A stretch of DNA of 64,000 nt, taken from Arion vulgaris (lineage: Eukaryota; Mollusca; Gastropoda; Stylommatophora; Arionidae). Below, piece after piece: positions 46,201 to 58,200 of the stretch (positions are counted from its first letter, which is position 1; each line of letters opens with the position of its first letter). The notes under the pieces were generated by a model. The model worked only from the letters and a program-made list of their open reading frames with translations, did no database searches and had not been told where the DNA came from. A program made the position numbers and the translations under genes. Location of the stretch: positions 66,337,152-66,401,151 of the forward strand of contig CM036756.1 of the NCBI GenBank assembly GCA_020796225.1, in the 5' to 3' direction.

Positions 46201-49200
46201 GTGCCTTAAAACAAGCACACACACGATCACTACGTTCTCCTCCCCCAACCAACCAACACTTCTATAAAGAAGTAAATGGTGGAAGAAGATATTCTGATGA
46301 ATGAAAAATATCTGTATCTATTGTTTAACTGAGAGCTGTGGTAGTACAGAGGTTAGTGCCCTTGCTTCGTAGATTGGTGGCCCCAGGTTCGAAATCGATA
46401 GTTGCAATAACATTTTGTATGACTGGAATTGTTCTCAGGTCATACCAGCGCTAATTGGGCACCAGAGAAATGTTGGGAAGTGAAGACATCCAGTATGGTG
46501 TTGATCATATCTTACATCACATACTATTGGTCAAAGAAAATCTACAGACCTAACAACATATTCCCCAAAATACCACATGGTAACTTTTTTTTCCCGTCCA
46601 CCCGCTACAAATTCAGGCGTAGTCAGGGCGCCTAATATGGCACCTTTAACTGATTTTTGCATGATGACAGCTTGCTTTCCTTATCATCAGTGTTCTTTGC
46701 TGTTTAGGCGAGCCTTGCTCCAACTTCACAGGCACTTTTTACATCCCCAAGTAAAGGATCAGAAAATCTGCAGTCCAACCCAAAATTATTGTGTGCTCAA
46801 GGTGGCCTTGAACCTCAGAATTTGTGCAGCATGTGGTTACTAACAAAGCATGTCGCCCATGTGTTGCCGGGGCCATCAATGGTAGCAAAGAATAGTAACA
46901 CTGCGACCTACTAGGCATGTAAGAGGCGACTGAGGTAGGGACCTAGGAAGCTACCCTAGTAAATAAAAAATGTCGCAGAAATCGGAAGTGCTGACCTACT
47001 TGTAGAGGCATAACTGGCACAACGTAGTCACACTGTTACTGGGTTGTTCAGTGTAGTGGTTTTTGTCTTGTGCTGCTCTAGTGGCCTCTGTGATAGTTAT
47101 TTTGTGCTTTTTGACAGGATTCTGCTATGCCATCTATCCATCTTTTTGTGGTCTTCCTCCGCCTTCTTTCCTGATGTTCTGTTGTAGAAGACTGTATACA
47201 GTGGATTTAGGTTGCATTCTTATTAAGTGGCCAAACCACTTCATTCTTTGTTTTTCAGTGTAACATCAACTTAAAAAAAATTATGGATAAGAAAATAATT
47301 CAAAAATTATATTACTACCTTATTATCAGCTCCAGATGTTCCCAAGGAAGAATAGGCTTGTAGATGAATACCATGCTCTTCACACGCCTTCTTGACACTA
47401 ATTTGTACTAGATGAGGATGATACTCTGTCTATATAGAGAGAAAACAGCATTACACAAATTAATATCATGAAAAGTTTAGTTACATTTTGTATAAAGTAT
47501 TTCAGTATGATAAAAATGTGTATTAAAATACATGTCAAAAATGGATGTGATGGACAACTAAAGATGGAACTATTGCAGGTTAATCATTCTAAACCAGCAG
47601 CACAGCATGCCTATGATCATGACTCAAACAACAAATGGTTGATTTAAAAAAAAGGTAAAAATAAAGGAACCTCTTTTTTATACCATGAGATATATTGGGA
47701 AATACGGTGTTAGGCTAGTAGTTTTCATTGACCACCAGCACACGATGGTGATGTGGTCAACATCATGTCGGCCGTCTTTACTTTCCAGAGCTTTTTCTGG
47801 TAGAAAATTGAGGCTGGGTCGACCTGAGAGCTGTCACATTTGAAAGCAATTGCACTCCTTCCACTGTGAAATTGAACCCGGACCATGCACATAAGATGAA
47901 AGTGTACTAACCACCACACTATCACTGCGCTCTAAAGGGTAGTTTATAGGTGGTTATTCTCAAGTGAACATAGAAGTATTAAAATATTAGTTCACAAAAA
48001 ATACCTAACATAACTGGTCATTGTCCATGCTTCCACATCTGTCTTGGACCTTCCAAAACATGGCCTTAAGAGTCCCAATGTCCTGAAGATCTGAACTACA
48101 CATTAAACATAATATTTACTTGTAACTTTCTCGAAAAAAATTCCACAAAAAACACAAGCTATTTTTCTGTGCTTCCCCATGTGGTTTTCTGGGTGGCAAA
48201 GAATACAACCACGGCCTCCACTCACATGTCGTAAAGGCGATTAATACGATTGCGCTTGGGCGGTCGACCCCACAATGTAAAAAACCGCAAACAGCTAGAG
48301 AGACAGAAAAAACCCAAACTGCTCATGAAGATCCAAATGTCGTAGTGATAGGGAACAGAACTATCAATGATGAAGAGCATGGTGAAAACCTACAGAAAGC
48401 AAAGCTCAAAGACATGCATAAGACTAAGTTAGAGGCAAAGAGAAAGACACAAGATCGAACCTGGTGGAATTTATTGTCCCTGCTCTACATACCCTTGGGG
48501 CGATGAGGGCAGATAATGATTGTGCATGCCCGTTATTATAAAATATAATGTATTTACCTGTAAGACTACAGGCCTCACATGACAGTATGAAATTAGCTCC
48601 GCAATGTGACTAGGGAGGTAGTTGGACACTCCAAGAGATCGCACTTTACCTATAACAAATACAAAAGTATGCTTTATCAAATCATCTGTCAGGATTATCT
48701 CCATTAATTGATGTCAATTAGAATTGGCTAATGAAATATTTAAGTATTCTCTGTCTGCTGCAGGAGAGCAAGCAACTCATAGTCTACCTAGAGTGATGTG
48801 AGGATTCTAATAAGCAATATTTGAACGAGTGTATTAGAAATATTTAATGCATGTTTTGTATGGCAGTATAGAAGTGTGTATTTTGTGTATATTTGTGCTA
48901 TGTGTTTCAAATTCAAACAATGTTTTTCCTCTATCTCTTCCTACCTTATACTGACATTAAAGACATGCATGTATGATTTTGGCATAAAAATTTACATCTG
49001 TTGAAAAAGTGTCCCAGATAGGAGGAGCAGTTCAAATTTTTGTGGTCATCACTGAAATCATTCCTGGAAATGCAAACATTCTCAGGAGACAACTTTCTTT
49101 GAGCATGTTCAAGTTGACATGTGAGAGTGTACACAATATAGATGGAGACTGGTAAAACTGTGTAGAATGGCGAAACATGTAATAACAAAGTACTGTAGTT

Positions 49201-52200
49201 TTACAAAATCAATGACAATGTACAGCAACGTTTCAACCAAAAAGGCCTTTATCAAGCAAGCGATACAACAAACCTGACGGATAACTCAGTGTTGGTTTTC
49301 CGTCAGGTTTGTTGTATCGTTTGCTTGATAAAGTCATTTTTGGTCGAAACGTTGCTGTGTATTGTCATTGTTTTTGTATAACTACAGTACTTTGTTATTA
49401 CGTGTTTCGAGAGTGTACACACAATAGAATACACCAAGTTACTCCTAATTTCTCCACCATTTACTTATAATCATAAACTATTACTCATTTAAAGAACAGC
49501 TTAGGTTCTAGCTTATGAGGGCAGGCAGAAAAGTTTTGTCTCCACTGTTATATCTTTAGCAGCATCAGACACACCTGGTTAAATCCACTTTACAGTAACA
49601 TGGCATCTCCCCTCAACCAAGATTGATCCTGTACACAAAAACGCTAACATTTTCCCACCCAGTGCATATTGAAATGGTGGAGTGTTCAGAAATCAAATTG
49701 CCTCACTTGTTCTTTAGCTTCAAATTTACTGTTGAACTCTTATACAAGCTATTAATGGAAAGCATAATTTGTTTTTACATTCATTTTTAAAATTCAGTTA
49801 CCTTGCTTGTGAGCTTCCTCTAGTTCTAACCAGCTCTCTTGTGAAATTGTTTTGTTTAACATCACCGGGTTGAAGCTTGCTTGAGCCTGGCCAGTGTATG
49901 AGGTACAGATCTAAATAATCACAGTCAAGTCGCTGCAGGGAACCTAAACAGGCAGATAAAGCATTCCCTTTTCCTTGCTCATATGGGGCTGAGGACATAA
50001 GTAACCAATCAATAAAGTAGCACAAAATATACTAAGAGATGCATATGTATGTGGGCAGAAACAAATATAAATCTAAATTGTGGCATAAAATGTAGTGAAT
50101 GAGATAACAGGTCAGCATTGGGGTCAATAAATCTGACCTAACCAAAAATCTACTTCACCTTCAAGTGGTGACCCTGCTAACAGATTGCATCACTGTAGTA
50201 TGGGCTAAGGGAGTAGAGGTTGAAGGGGGAAGACAAATTTGGTTTTAAAAAATGATGTGCTAAAAATGAGTGTGCAAGAATAAATGTTGCAGATATTGCA
50301 CTTTCGATGTAGACTGCAGCACAATATAACAAGCACACTTTTTCAGAAGAGCATAGGTAAATTCTACTTAAAAATAAGAACCATTAACTGAACTGAAAAT
50401 TAAGTTCTTTTGTATGGATAAGCATAATATTGAATCTACAGGAACTACAGAAAGATACTCATAAGACTATGTACTATAAAACTTTAATGGCTTGGAATAA
50501 TTCAAATATTTTTTATGCTTCACTTTACAATTAGGGAAATTCAAAATACAGCACTTGTACAATAAAGGAAATTAAAAATACTTCACTTTATATTCAAAGA
50601 AATTATAATTACTGCACTTTATTCAAAACTTGAACCACTTAAACATTTAGGTACAATACTTTAAACACCTTTCATCCCAAAAGAAATATAAAACACAAAT
50701 ATTGATGCAACATGGGTAGGGTTTAAACAGTTAGCCAGGTGATTAGTCTTAAATTTCCTTCATATACAGATCATTCTTTTCTGAAGTGGTATTTCATTAA
50801 TGTATTTTTTTTGTACTGCAAGCTCTCAAGAGCAGGCAACTTAGTAGCAAGGTGGCTGCTAGCAAGTCAATTATACTACAATAGGTAAAATCACACTGTG
50901 GTACAGCCAAGTATAGCTGTACACACCTGGACATGCTGGAGTGCAGGGTAATGAGCATGCTGACTTTCTTGCAAACAATGCCCCGTCTCAAGCGGGCAGA
51001 AGAATGGACAGAGCCGATGCCATTAATGCGGTACATTCTCATTTATGTGATATGGGCGAGTCTCAGACACTGGAACGAGTGCGAGAATTAAGAGTTAAGT
51101 TTGGACATGCCAGATAGTGTCGTCTTCGTGGCAGAGAGCGAAGGTATACTAATCAACTTCTCATGGGTACGGTGAGCAAATGGACGTTAGGATGGTTGCT
51201 GCGGTGGGGGACAGAGCACGAATGGGAATGCCCAATGTGTTATGACGTCGATCTAATAACATAACATCCCACTGTGGTGTACCAGGAAATTAATGGGAGA
51301 CAAACTTGTCAAGAAGGAAAGATAATGATGTTAGCAGGAAGATAATGAAATCACATAATTTGAGAAAAAAAAAGCTATCCAGGTGTAAGAAATGAATCTA
51401 CCCAATGATGATTACCACACTCTCAATCAGCAAGGGCAGGTAACCATTTTTTTTCTTGAGGACAAGGTCTAAAGAAGAGGTCCTTGGAGCCTCTTATGTC
51501 TATATTTATATACAGGGTGTTCAAGATAAATGTAGTCCGTTCAAGGGAACCAATGTAGCATATGTTTAGGAAAATGAGAAGGTTCAATTATTACGTAATA
51601 TAGATCAAGCGAGCGAGACTTTTTGTGATGGTGTAATTACGGTGTGGGAAGGGGCGATGACCCAATGTGACGTAGGACAAGCTAGCCAGAACTGATTTAA
51701 ATAGTAAATAGATGTAACGCAATGAGTACCTGGCAACTTTTGATTTGTCAATGGGGATGCTTTTATCTTGAACACCCTGTATAATTAGACCATAACAGTT
51801 CACATGATGTACTGATAATAAAATAAAAATTGAGCTACAATTCAGTAAGAATAGGAAATAAATACCAAGTTTGCTAGTTATAAAAATATCCTTTCTTTGT
51901 AGGCCATATTTTGGAAGAAGCTCCTTCAGTATCTTTCCTATGTCCTGTTCATTTCTGTAAACTGAAGCAGTATCTGCGAGAGATGTAAAAAAAACCACAT
52001 AAAAATATATGGCATACTTTCTTCACAAATGTTAGTTATAAAGATCACATTTACACTTCTGAATCTTGTTGAGCCCCAGTATAATAAACATCATTCTTTC
52101 TTTCTTGCTTCAGTATGATTAGTGAACTACCACCTGCAGGAAGTCTACTCCAGAGTATTTATAGGCACTTCATCATCATCATCAGGTGACATTTTCTGAA

Positions 52201-55200
52201 CTGGTACACAAACAGCAAATCCATTTTTTTTAAAATGTTGCTGCCACTTAAGATGTGCCTAGGCATACTGTAGTTAAAGATTTAAAAAAGATTTTACTTG
52301 AAATGACGCAATGTCCTTCTAGTACAAGAATGATATTAACTAGCAAATAAAATTAAAGCCAGTCAACAAGAAATAAACAAATGTTCATCTTTAACAAATT
52401 TTAACTTGTAAAGTTTACTCATTAAGCATTAGCATTAATATGCCCAAATAAAGTAAAAAAAAACTTGTTTTCATACGATGAGGCATATTGGGAAATATGG
52501 TCTTAGGTCCGTATTTTTCATTGACCAACTGCACACTATAGGTGATATTGTCTGCATCGTGTTGGTGCTTTTACTGTCCAGTGTTTCTCCAGCACCCAAT
52601 TGGGACTAAATTGAAATGAGAATTGTGCGATTTGAAAAAATCCCACTCTAAATATGGAATTTGATCCTGGGACCATGCATCTATGAAGCAAGTGCACTAA
52701 CCACTACGCTCTCAGCATTAATATTACTCTAATCATAAAACAGTGGGGGTCTCTATGGCAAAGTGGTTAAGATGTTTGACTGTTGTTCTGAAGGTTGTGG
52801 GTTTAAATCGGACCAAGTCACATGTCATTTTTCATGAGATCCCTAAGATTGTTGCTGGAGCCGCCGAGTGGTTACCGGGGCCCAAATTTGGGGTGTAAAG
52901 AATAGAACCACTGTTACCTGCCATGCATGTCGTAAGAGGCGACTAAGGAGGTTTGGCTGAAATCGGATGCACATGTCCTAAACGTATACAAGTCTGTGCG
53001 TTTAGGGGCCTACCAAACCAATGTGCAACGTATACACGTTCTTGGCAAAGATCAAACATATCACAGAGTGATTAAGATTGTGTAAGAGAACGACGCAAAG
53101 AAGAAGTTGCTGGAGCTACAGAGTTTGTGCTTTGTGCAACACTCTCGGAAGATGGCAAGCCATCTCTGTCGGCGTGCAGGAGCCATAGGAACCCAGTGCA
53201 ATGAAGTCAATCCTTCACCATTATAATCATAAAACTTTCTATATGTCATTCTTATATAATTAAGACAATTTGTTCAGCAATGTTACCAAATGAGCGGTAG
53301 CCAGATTTCAGTGCAGCATCTATGGCAGTTTTCAGCAGATCATAGCCTTGCATCTTATAGGTGCCAACTGAAAGTAATTAGAGAAATAAAACATATTTTG
53401 AGAATATCTGAAAAATTACGTTTTGAATTTGTATACACATAAAATAATATTATTTACAGAAAAACTAGCTACAATATGCTCCAAGCAGTCAAAATCTCTA
53501 CTACAATATGATGTATATTCTTCTTCTTCGAATGCTTCATATCGACCACATGTTAACCTCAAGCGATTTGTATGTGATCTGAGCCTAAGAGCGATTGTGC
53601 CAATTATGCGCTACATGCACATCCTATTTCTGCGATGCTTTTTATTTACTAGGGTAGCTTCCTAGGTTCTACATCAGTCGCCTCTTACGACATGCCTTGT
53701 AAGTCACAGTGGTATTATTCTTTGCTTCCCTTGCGGGCCCCGGCACCACACGGGCATGATGTATATTAAAATGTATTCTGATGATTCCCATAGTTTACTG
53801 CGTATACAAACCTAGCTCTCTCAGGTGTCATTGCCAACTTGTACTATGTTTCAGATCTTCAATCTAAATTGATGTATTTTGAGGATCAACTAGTTTGTTG
53901 TCACTATCCATCGAGTCATTGTTAAATGACTTTAGTATGTCCCATTTATTCATATATCAAATCTCCGTCTTTGAGAACTTTCTAAATAATATTTTTATGT
54001 TAAAACAAAAATAATACAAATCATTTATCTAAACTCTTGTTTCTTCTATTTAACTATTATGGGAGTAGCAGACACTCGAACCAAAGGAACAGGATGTCAA
54101 CAGATTCACAATAATTACATATATTTCTATTCAGGAGTGAACAAACAAGAAAGAGCAAAACATGGAGAAGGATTCATAATAACCCAGAAACAGTAAAGAA
54201 CATAAAAGAAACAAAATACATATCAGAAAGAATGATAATCAAAGTAAAATAAAATAGAGAAAACGTAAATTACATACAAATAAATGCCCCTTGCAACACA
54301 GCAGAATATGAAGAGGAAAATAAAGTATTTTATGAAACAATCAGTGATAACATAAACAACATTAAACAAGACAAATGAGTTTATGTCCTGGGCGATTTCA
54401 ATGCCAAACCTGGACACAATAGAACGGGGGTAGAACATTGTCTGGGGGCGTTCAGCGACCAATACAGTCGCCCAAAAGAAAATGGGGTCAGGTTGCTTGA
54501 ATTTTGCAACCAGCATGACCTATTCATAACGAGCACATTCTTCAAGCACAAAGAAGTACACACCTACACATGGTACAGGTGGGACGACCTGACCTAAATC
54601 AACGAAGTCAAATTGACTTCATACTAGCGAGAACCAAAGAGAAAAGACTAGGACAAATGGCGCCAATTTTAAAATGCAAACAGGTCACCGTGAACACAAA
54701 AAGAGCATTGTTCAACACAATATTTTTCCCTACATTATGCTACCAGTGCCAAACCTGGACACTGACATTAAATGACAGAAGAAACTAGTCACAACAGAGA
54801 TACAGTGTTACGAAGAATGCTGGGAGTAACAAGAAGAGACCGGTTTAGAAATGAAGACATCAGGGAAAAAGTGAGTACAACATCAGTACTGAACTTTATC
54901 AAGAAGCAACAAATTAAATGGTTTGGCCACATAAGCAGATTACCAACAGACAGTGCACCACAGAGAGCAATGCTGCTCTGATACAATGGATACAAAGCAA
55001 AAGGCCGACCACGCAAAAGGTGGACCTCAGAGATAATAGAGGTGACAAAAGACACTATTTATGAAGCACACACAAAAGCTTGTGCTAGAAATCTCTTCTT
55101 ACCCTGAAGCTGTGAGGCAAATCACTATTGGAGAAGAGAAAGAAAGACAAGGTGAATAAAGAGCCTCGCTCCAGGTGTCTCCTTCTTCTTACCCTGAAGC

Positions 55201-58200
55201 TGTGAGGCAAATCACTATTGGAGAAGAGAAAGAAAGACAAGGTGAATAAAGAGCCTCGCTCCAGGTGTCTCCTTTTTCGACCTGACGCAGAAAGGCAACA
55301 GGATTAGAGAATAGATAGATAGATTATAAGAACAAACAATGGCCCTGACAAAAGTGAGTAGTGTTATAGTGCTTGAACTAGATCCAGTGTTCTTTACCTG
55401 TACGTTTTAATGGTGTTTATATATCTTCATTTATTCTAGTGGATATATTTTTATAATTTTAGTCATTTGAGTATATGTTGGTTTTGCTACTGTTTACAGT
55501 GATATCTGCACACTTCAGTAAAGCAAATCCATTTTCAGCTTGCATGTTTGGGTTCATTTTCCCGAACATGGGACAGTTTTCACCCTGTCTACAGGGCAGT
55601 ACATGTGGCTTTCCTACATAGCAACAAATATGAGGATGATGTAATAATTTACAAAGATGGGGTCAGTGATTCGACACATGCTGAACTCATTTTCACTGCT
55701 CAAGTCAGTGGAGATGTTATGAAGGAAGACAGTGGTGGTTTTGCCATAACTACAAACAGTCTCACTATAGAAATCAGTGCAGTAACTAAAGCAATGGTCT
55801 GGCTGGTCATAGAATTTTATCAATGCATGTTTTCTTAGTGACTCAGTGAGTATGCACAGGAAGATTGAAACAGGCTGGACAATGGGTGGAGTCACTAATA
55901 GGTCTAGGCTGACAAAAACCAGTTTTATTTTTGTGCTAGGGCAAACAGGTGTAAGAGGAAATGAACGCTCCCTAGGCCTGCAGCAAGCTGCTGCAAAAAG
56001 TGGGCAAGCAATGTACCAGGATGACATTCTGAATTTCCTAACGGAGAGAGGGCATGTGAATGATTCAAATAATGGTGGTGAATCTACAACCCTAACCAGA
56101 CTGCAAGAATACCAAGTCAAATGTGGTGTAGCTAGACAATAGCATTATACTGAAAGTCAAAGAAGGATAGCAACAGTGAAAAGAAAAGGTTCCTATGATT
56201 TTCACTTCTTCCACTGTTACTGTGATAGTTCAGTATTTCAAAACATTTCTTTGGTGTCTTGAAGATGGGATAAGAATCTCAAGGACATGTTTTACTGTTG
56301 CTTAAAAAACAATTTTTCTATGAAACTGTAGTACCAACCAACTTTTTTTTAAATATAAAGGCCTTTGGATGGAAATGTGGGGTCAAAGGCGCAAAGGGAC
56401 AATGACACGCCAGGATTAGTGAGCTGGCACTAATCAAGATCATACCCCACTTCCATGTGGTGACCCTGAAATCAGACAATGGTTCCTCTCTGGCTAAGCG
56501 GGAGGGATCGAGGGAGAGCTACTCTGGTATAGGTAGTGATGCAGTCACGTTGGATGAGATCCGCTTGCAACACAGAAGAGCGGAATCCCAGAGTGACTAT
56601 TAATGCACATCTCTCCCGGCCGATGGGAAAAGCTGAATGAATAATCATAAAGGGATGAGGGGTGCATCCAGAGAAGAGCCGTGGGCCAGTGTGGAGCAAA
56701 ACTTTGGCCCAAGATGAGTTGCATGTGGGCCCACATAGGGCGAAACTCTGATCCCTGAGGTGGGGGCTCGAGTTGAGATCTGTGAATGTGTGCACGGTGA
56801 GAACTAATAGACACCGTGGGCAGGCACCAAAGCACGGCAAACACACATGCGGACAATGCACGGGTGGGCCACATGTGGAGCAGACATGCACGACGCTGAT
56901 GATGGAGCGCCGAAGAGGAGTGGCAAGCGCAGGGGTGAGCGGATTACCCAAATGTGCAGAAAAACTGTAACGCCCAACAGAGGTTTGAATCCAGTGCACG
57001 TTTCCGCTCACAGGGAACTACTACTGCCTTGTAGTTTGATTGGGGACAAAGGCTAGCGGAGTAAACTGTATACAAAACTGGACGGCAGGCAAACCTAGTA
57101 GTCTAAAAAAAAGATCGGTAACCTGGGCAGATGACACTCAACAGCCCGGGAGGGTAGGTCATCTAAGGGTCGCTACCTAAAGAAATAGCAACCTGCTGCC
57201 TTGCAGGTTGGCTGGGGACAGTCAAAGGCTAATGGAGAGTGAACCCAATAAACTCAGGTTGAAATCGGATACGTCGCTGAAGGTCAAGCACCAGAGTTCC
57301 AAATGGTACTCCTTCTTCTTCTTTGCGTTCGTTCTTTACGACCAATTTTGATCACTTTTTGTGATATGTTTGATCTTTGCCAAGAACGTGTTACGTTGCA
57401 CATTGGTTTGTAGGCCCCTAAACGCATAGACTTCTACACGTTTAGGACACATGTATCTGATTTCAGCCAAGACTCATTAGTCGCCTCTTACGACATGAAT
57501 GGCAGGTAACAGTGGTTCTATTCTTTACACCCCAAATTTGGGCCCGGTAACCACTTGGGCGCCAAATGGTACTGAAGATGTGACATAAAACAAATGTTCT
57601 TGGCAAAGGCTGTTTATATATCACAATAAGAATGATCAAAAAGAACGATCGAGAATGAAAATATTAATTTTTTCACCCACCACTGTGACCCACTCTTGTC
57701 AGACTACCTTCCTTATCTAGCTTTACATTTACAGACTTTATTTTCACTAATCCTGTTTTGCTCACAGTGTTGGGATAAGAATAGATTCAAAGAAGCAGCT
57801 TTTGTGTGAGCTCCAGCCGCTCCATAAACAATGTTTTGCATTACCTCTGTTACAGACTTTACTAATTACTTACTTTTTATACTACCGACTCTGAACAACC
57901 TGTATCAAATATTATAAGGAAACGAAGGTGGAAATATTTAGATCATGTTCTTAGATCAGACAAGAAAAGACTAAATCGATAAGTCCTTAATGTGGTCACC
58001 AGTTGAAATAGAAAACATGGAAGACCTAAGACCACTCTTCAAAGAACAATCCTACAAGAAAGTAACCTAGTAAACTATTGGGATATAAAACCATATGAGA
58101 TCAACTCAGTCAACTGCTAGCAACGAACCGCATCACATCAATCACATGCAGATCTAAAACCTCTGCCCTATCATATGCAGTTCCTTTGTTCTAGTGGAAT

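Noticed and set aside
50700..50720. Duplicate of the aldo-keto reductase last-exon end (GATGCAACATGGGTAGG)
   Set aside because: Only about 17 bp match 43150-43170; no flanking similarity, so chance or a trivial transfer cannot be told apart.
56472..57011. 179-codon minus-strand open frame as a gene
   Set aside because: Antisense to family X copy 2; no recognisable domain and frame not kept in copy 1.
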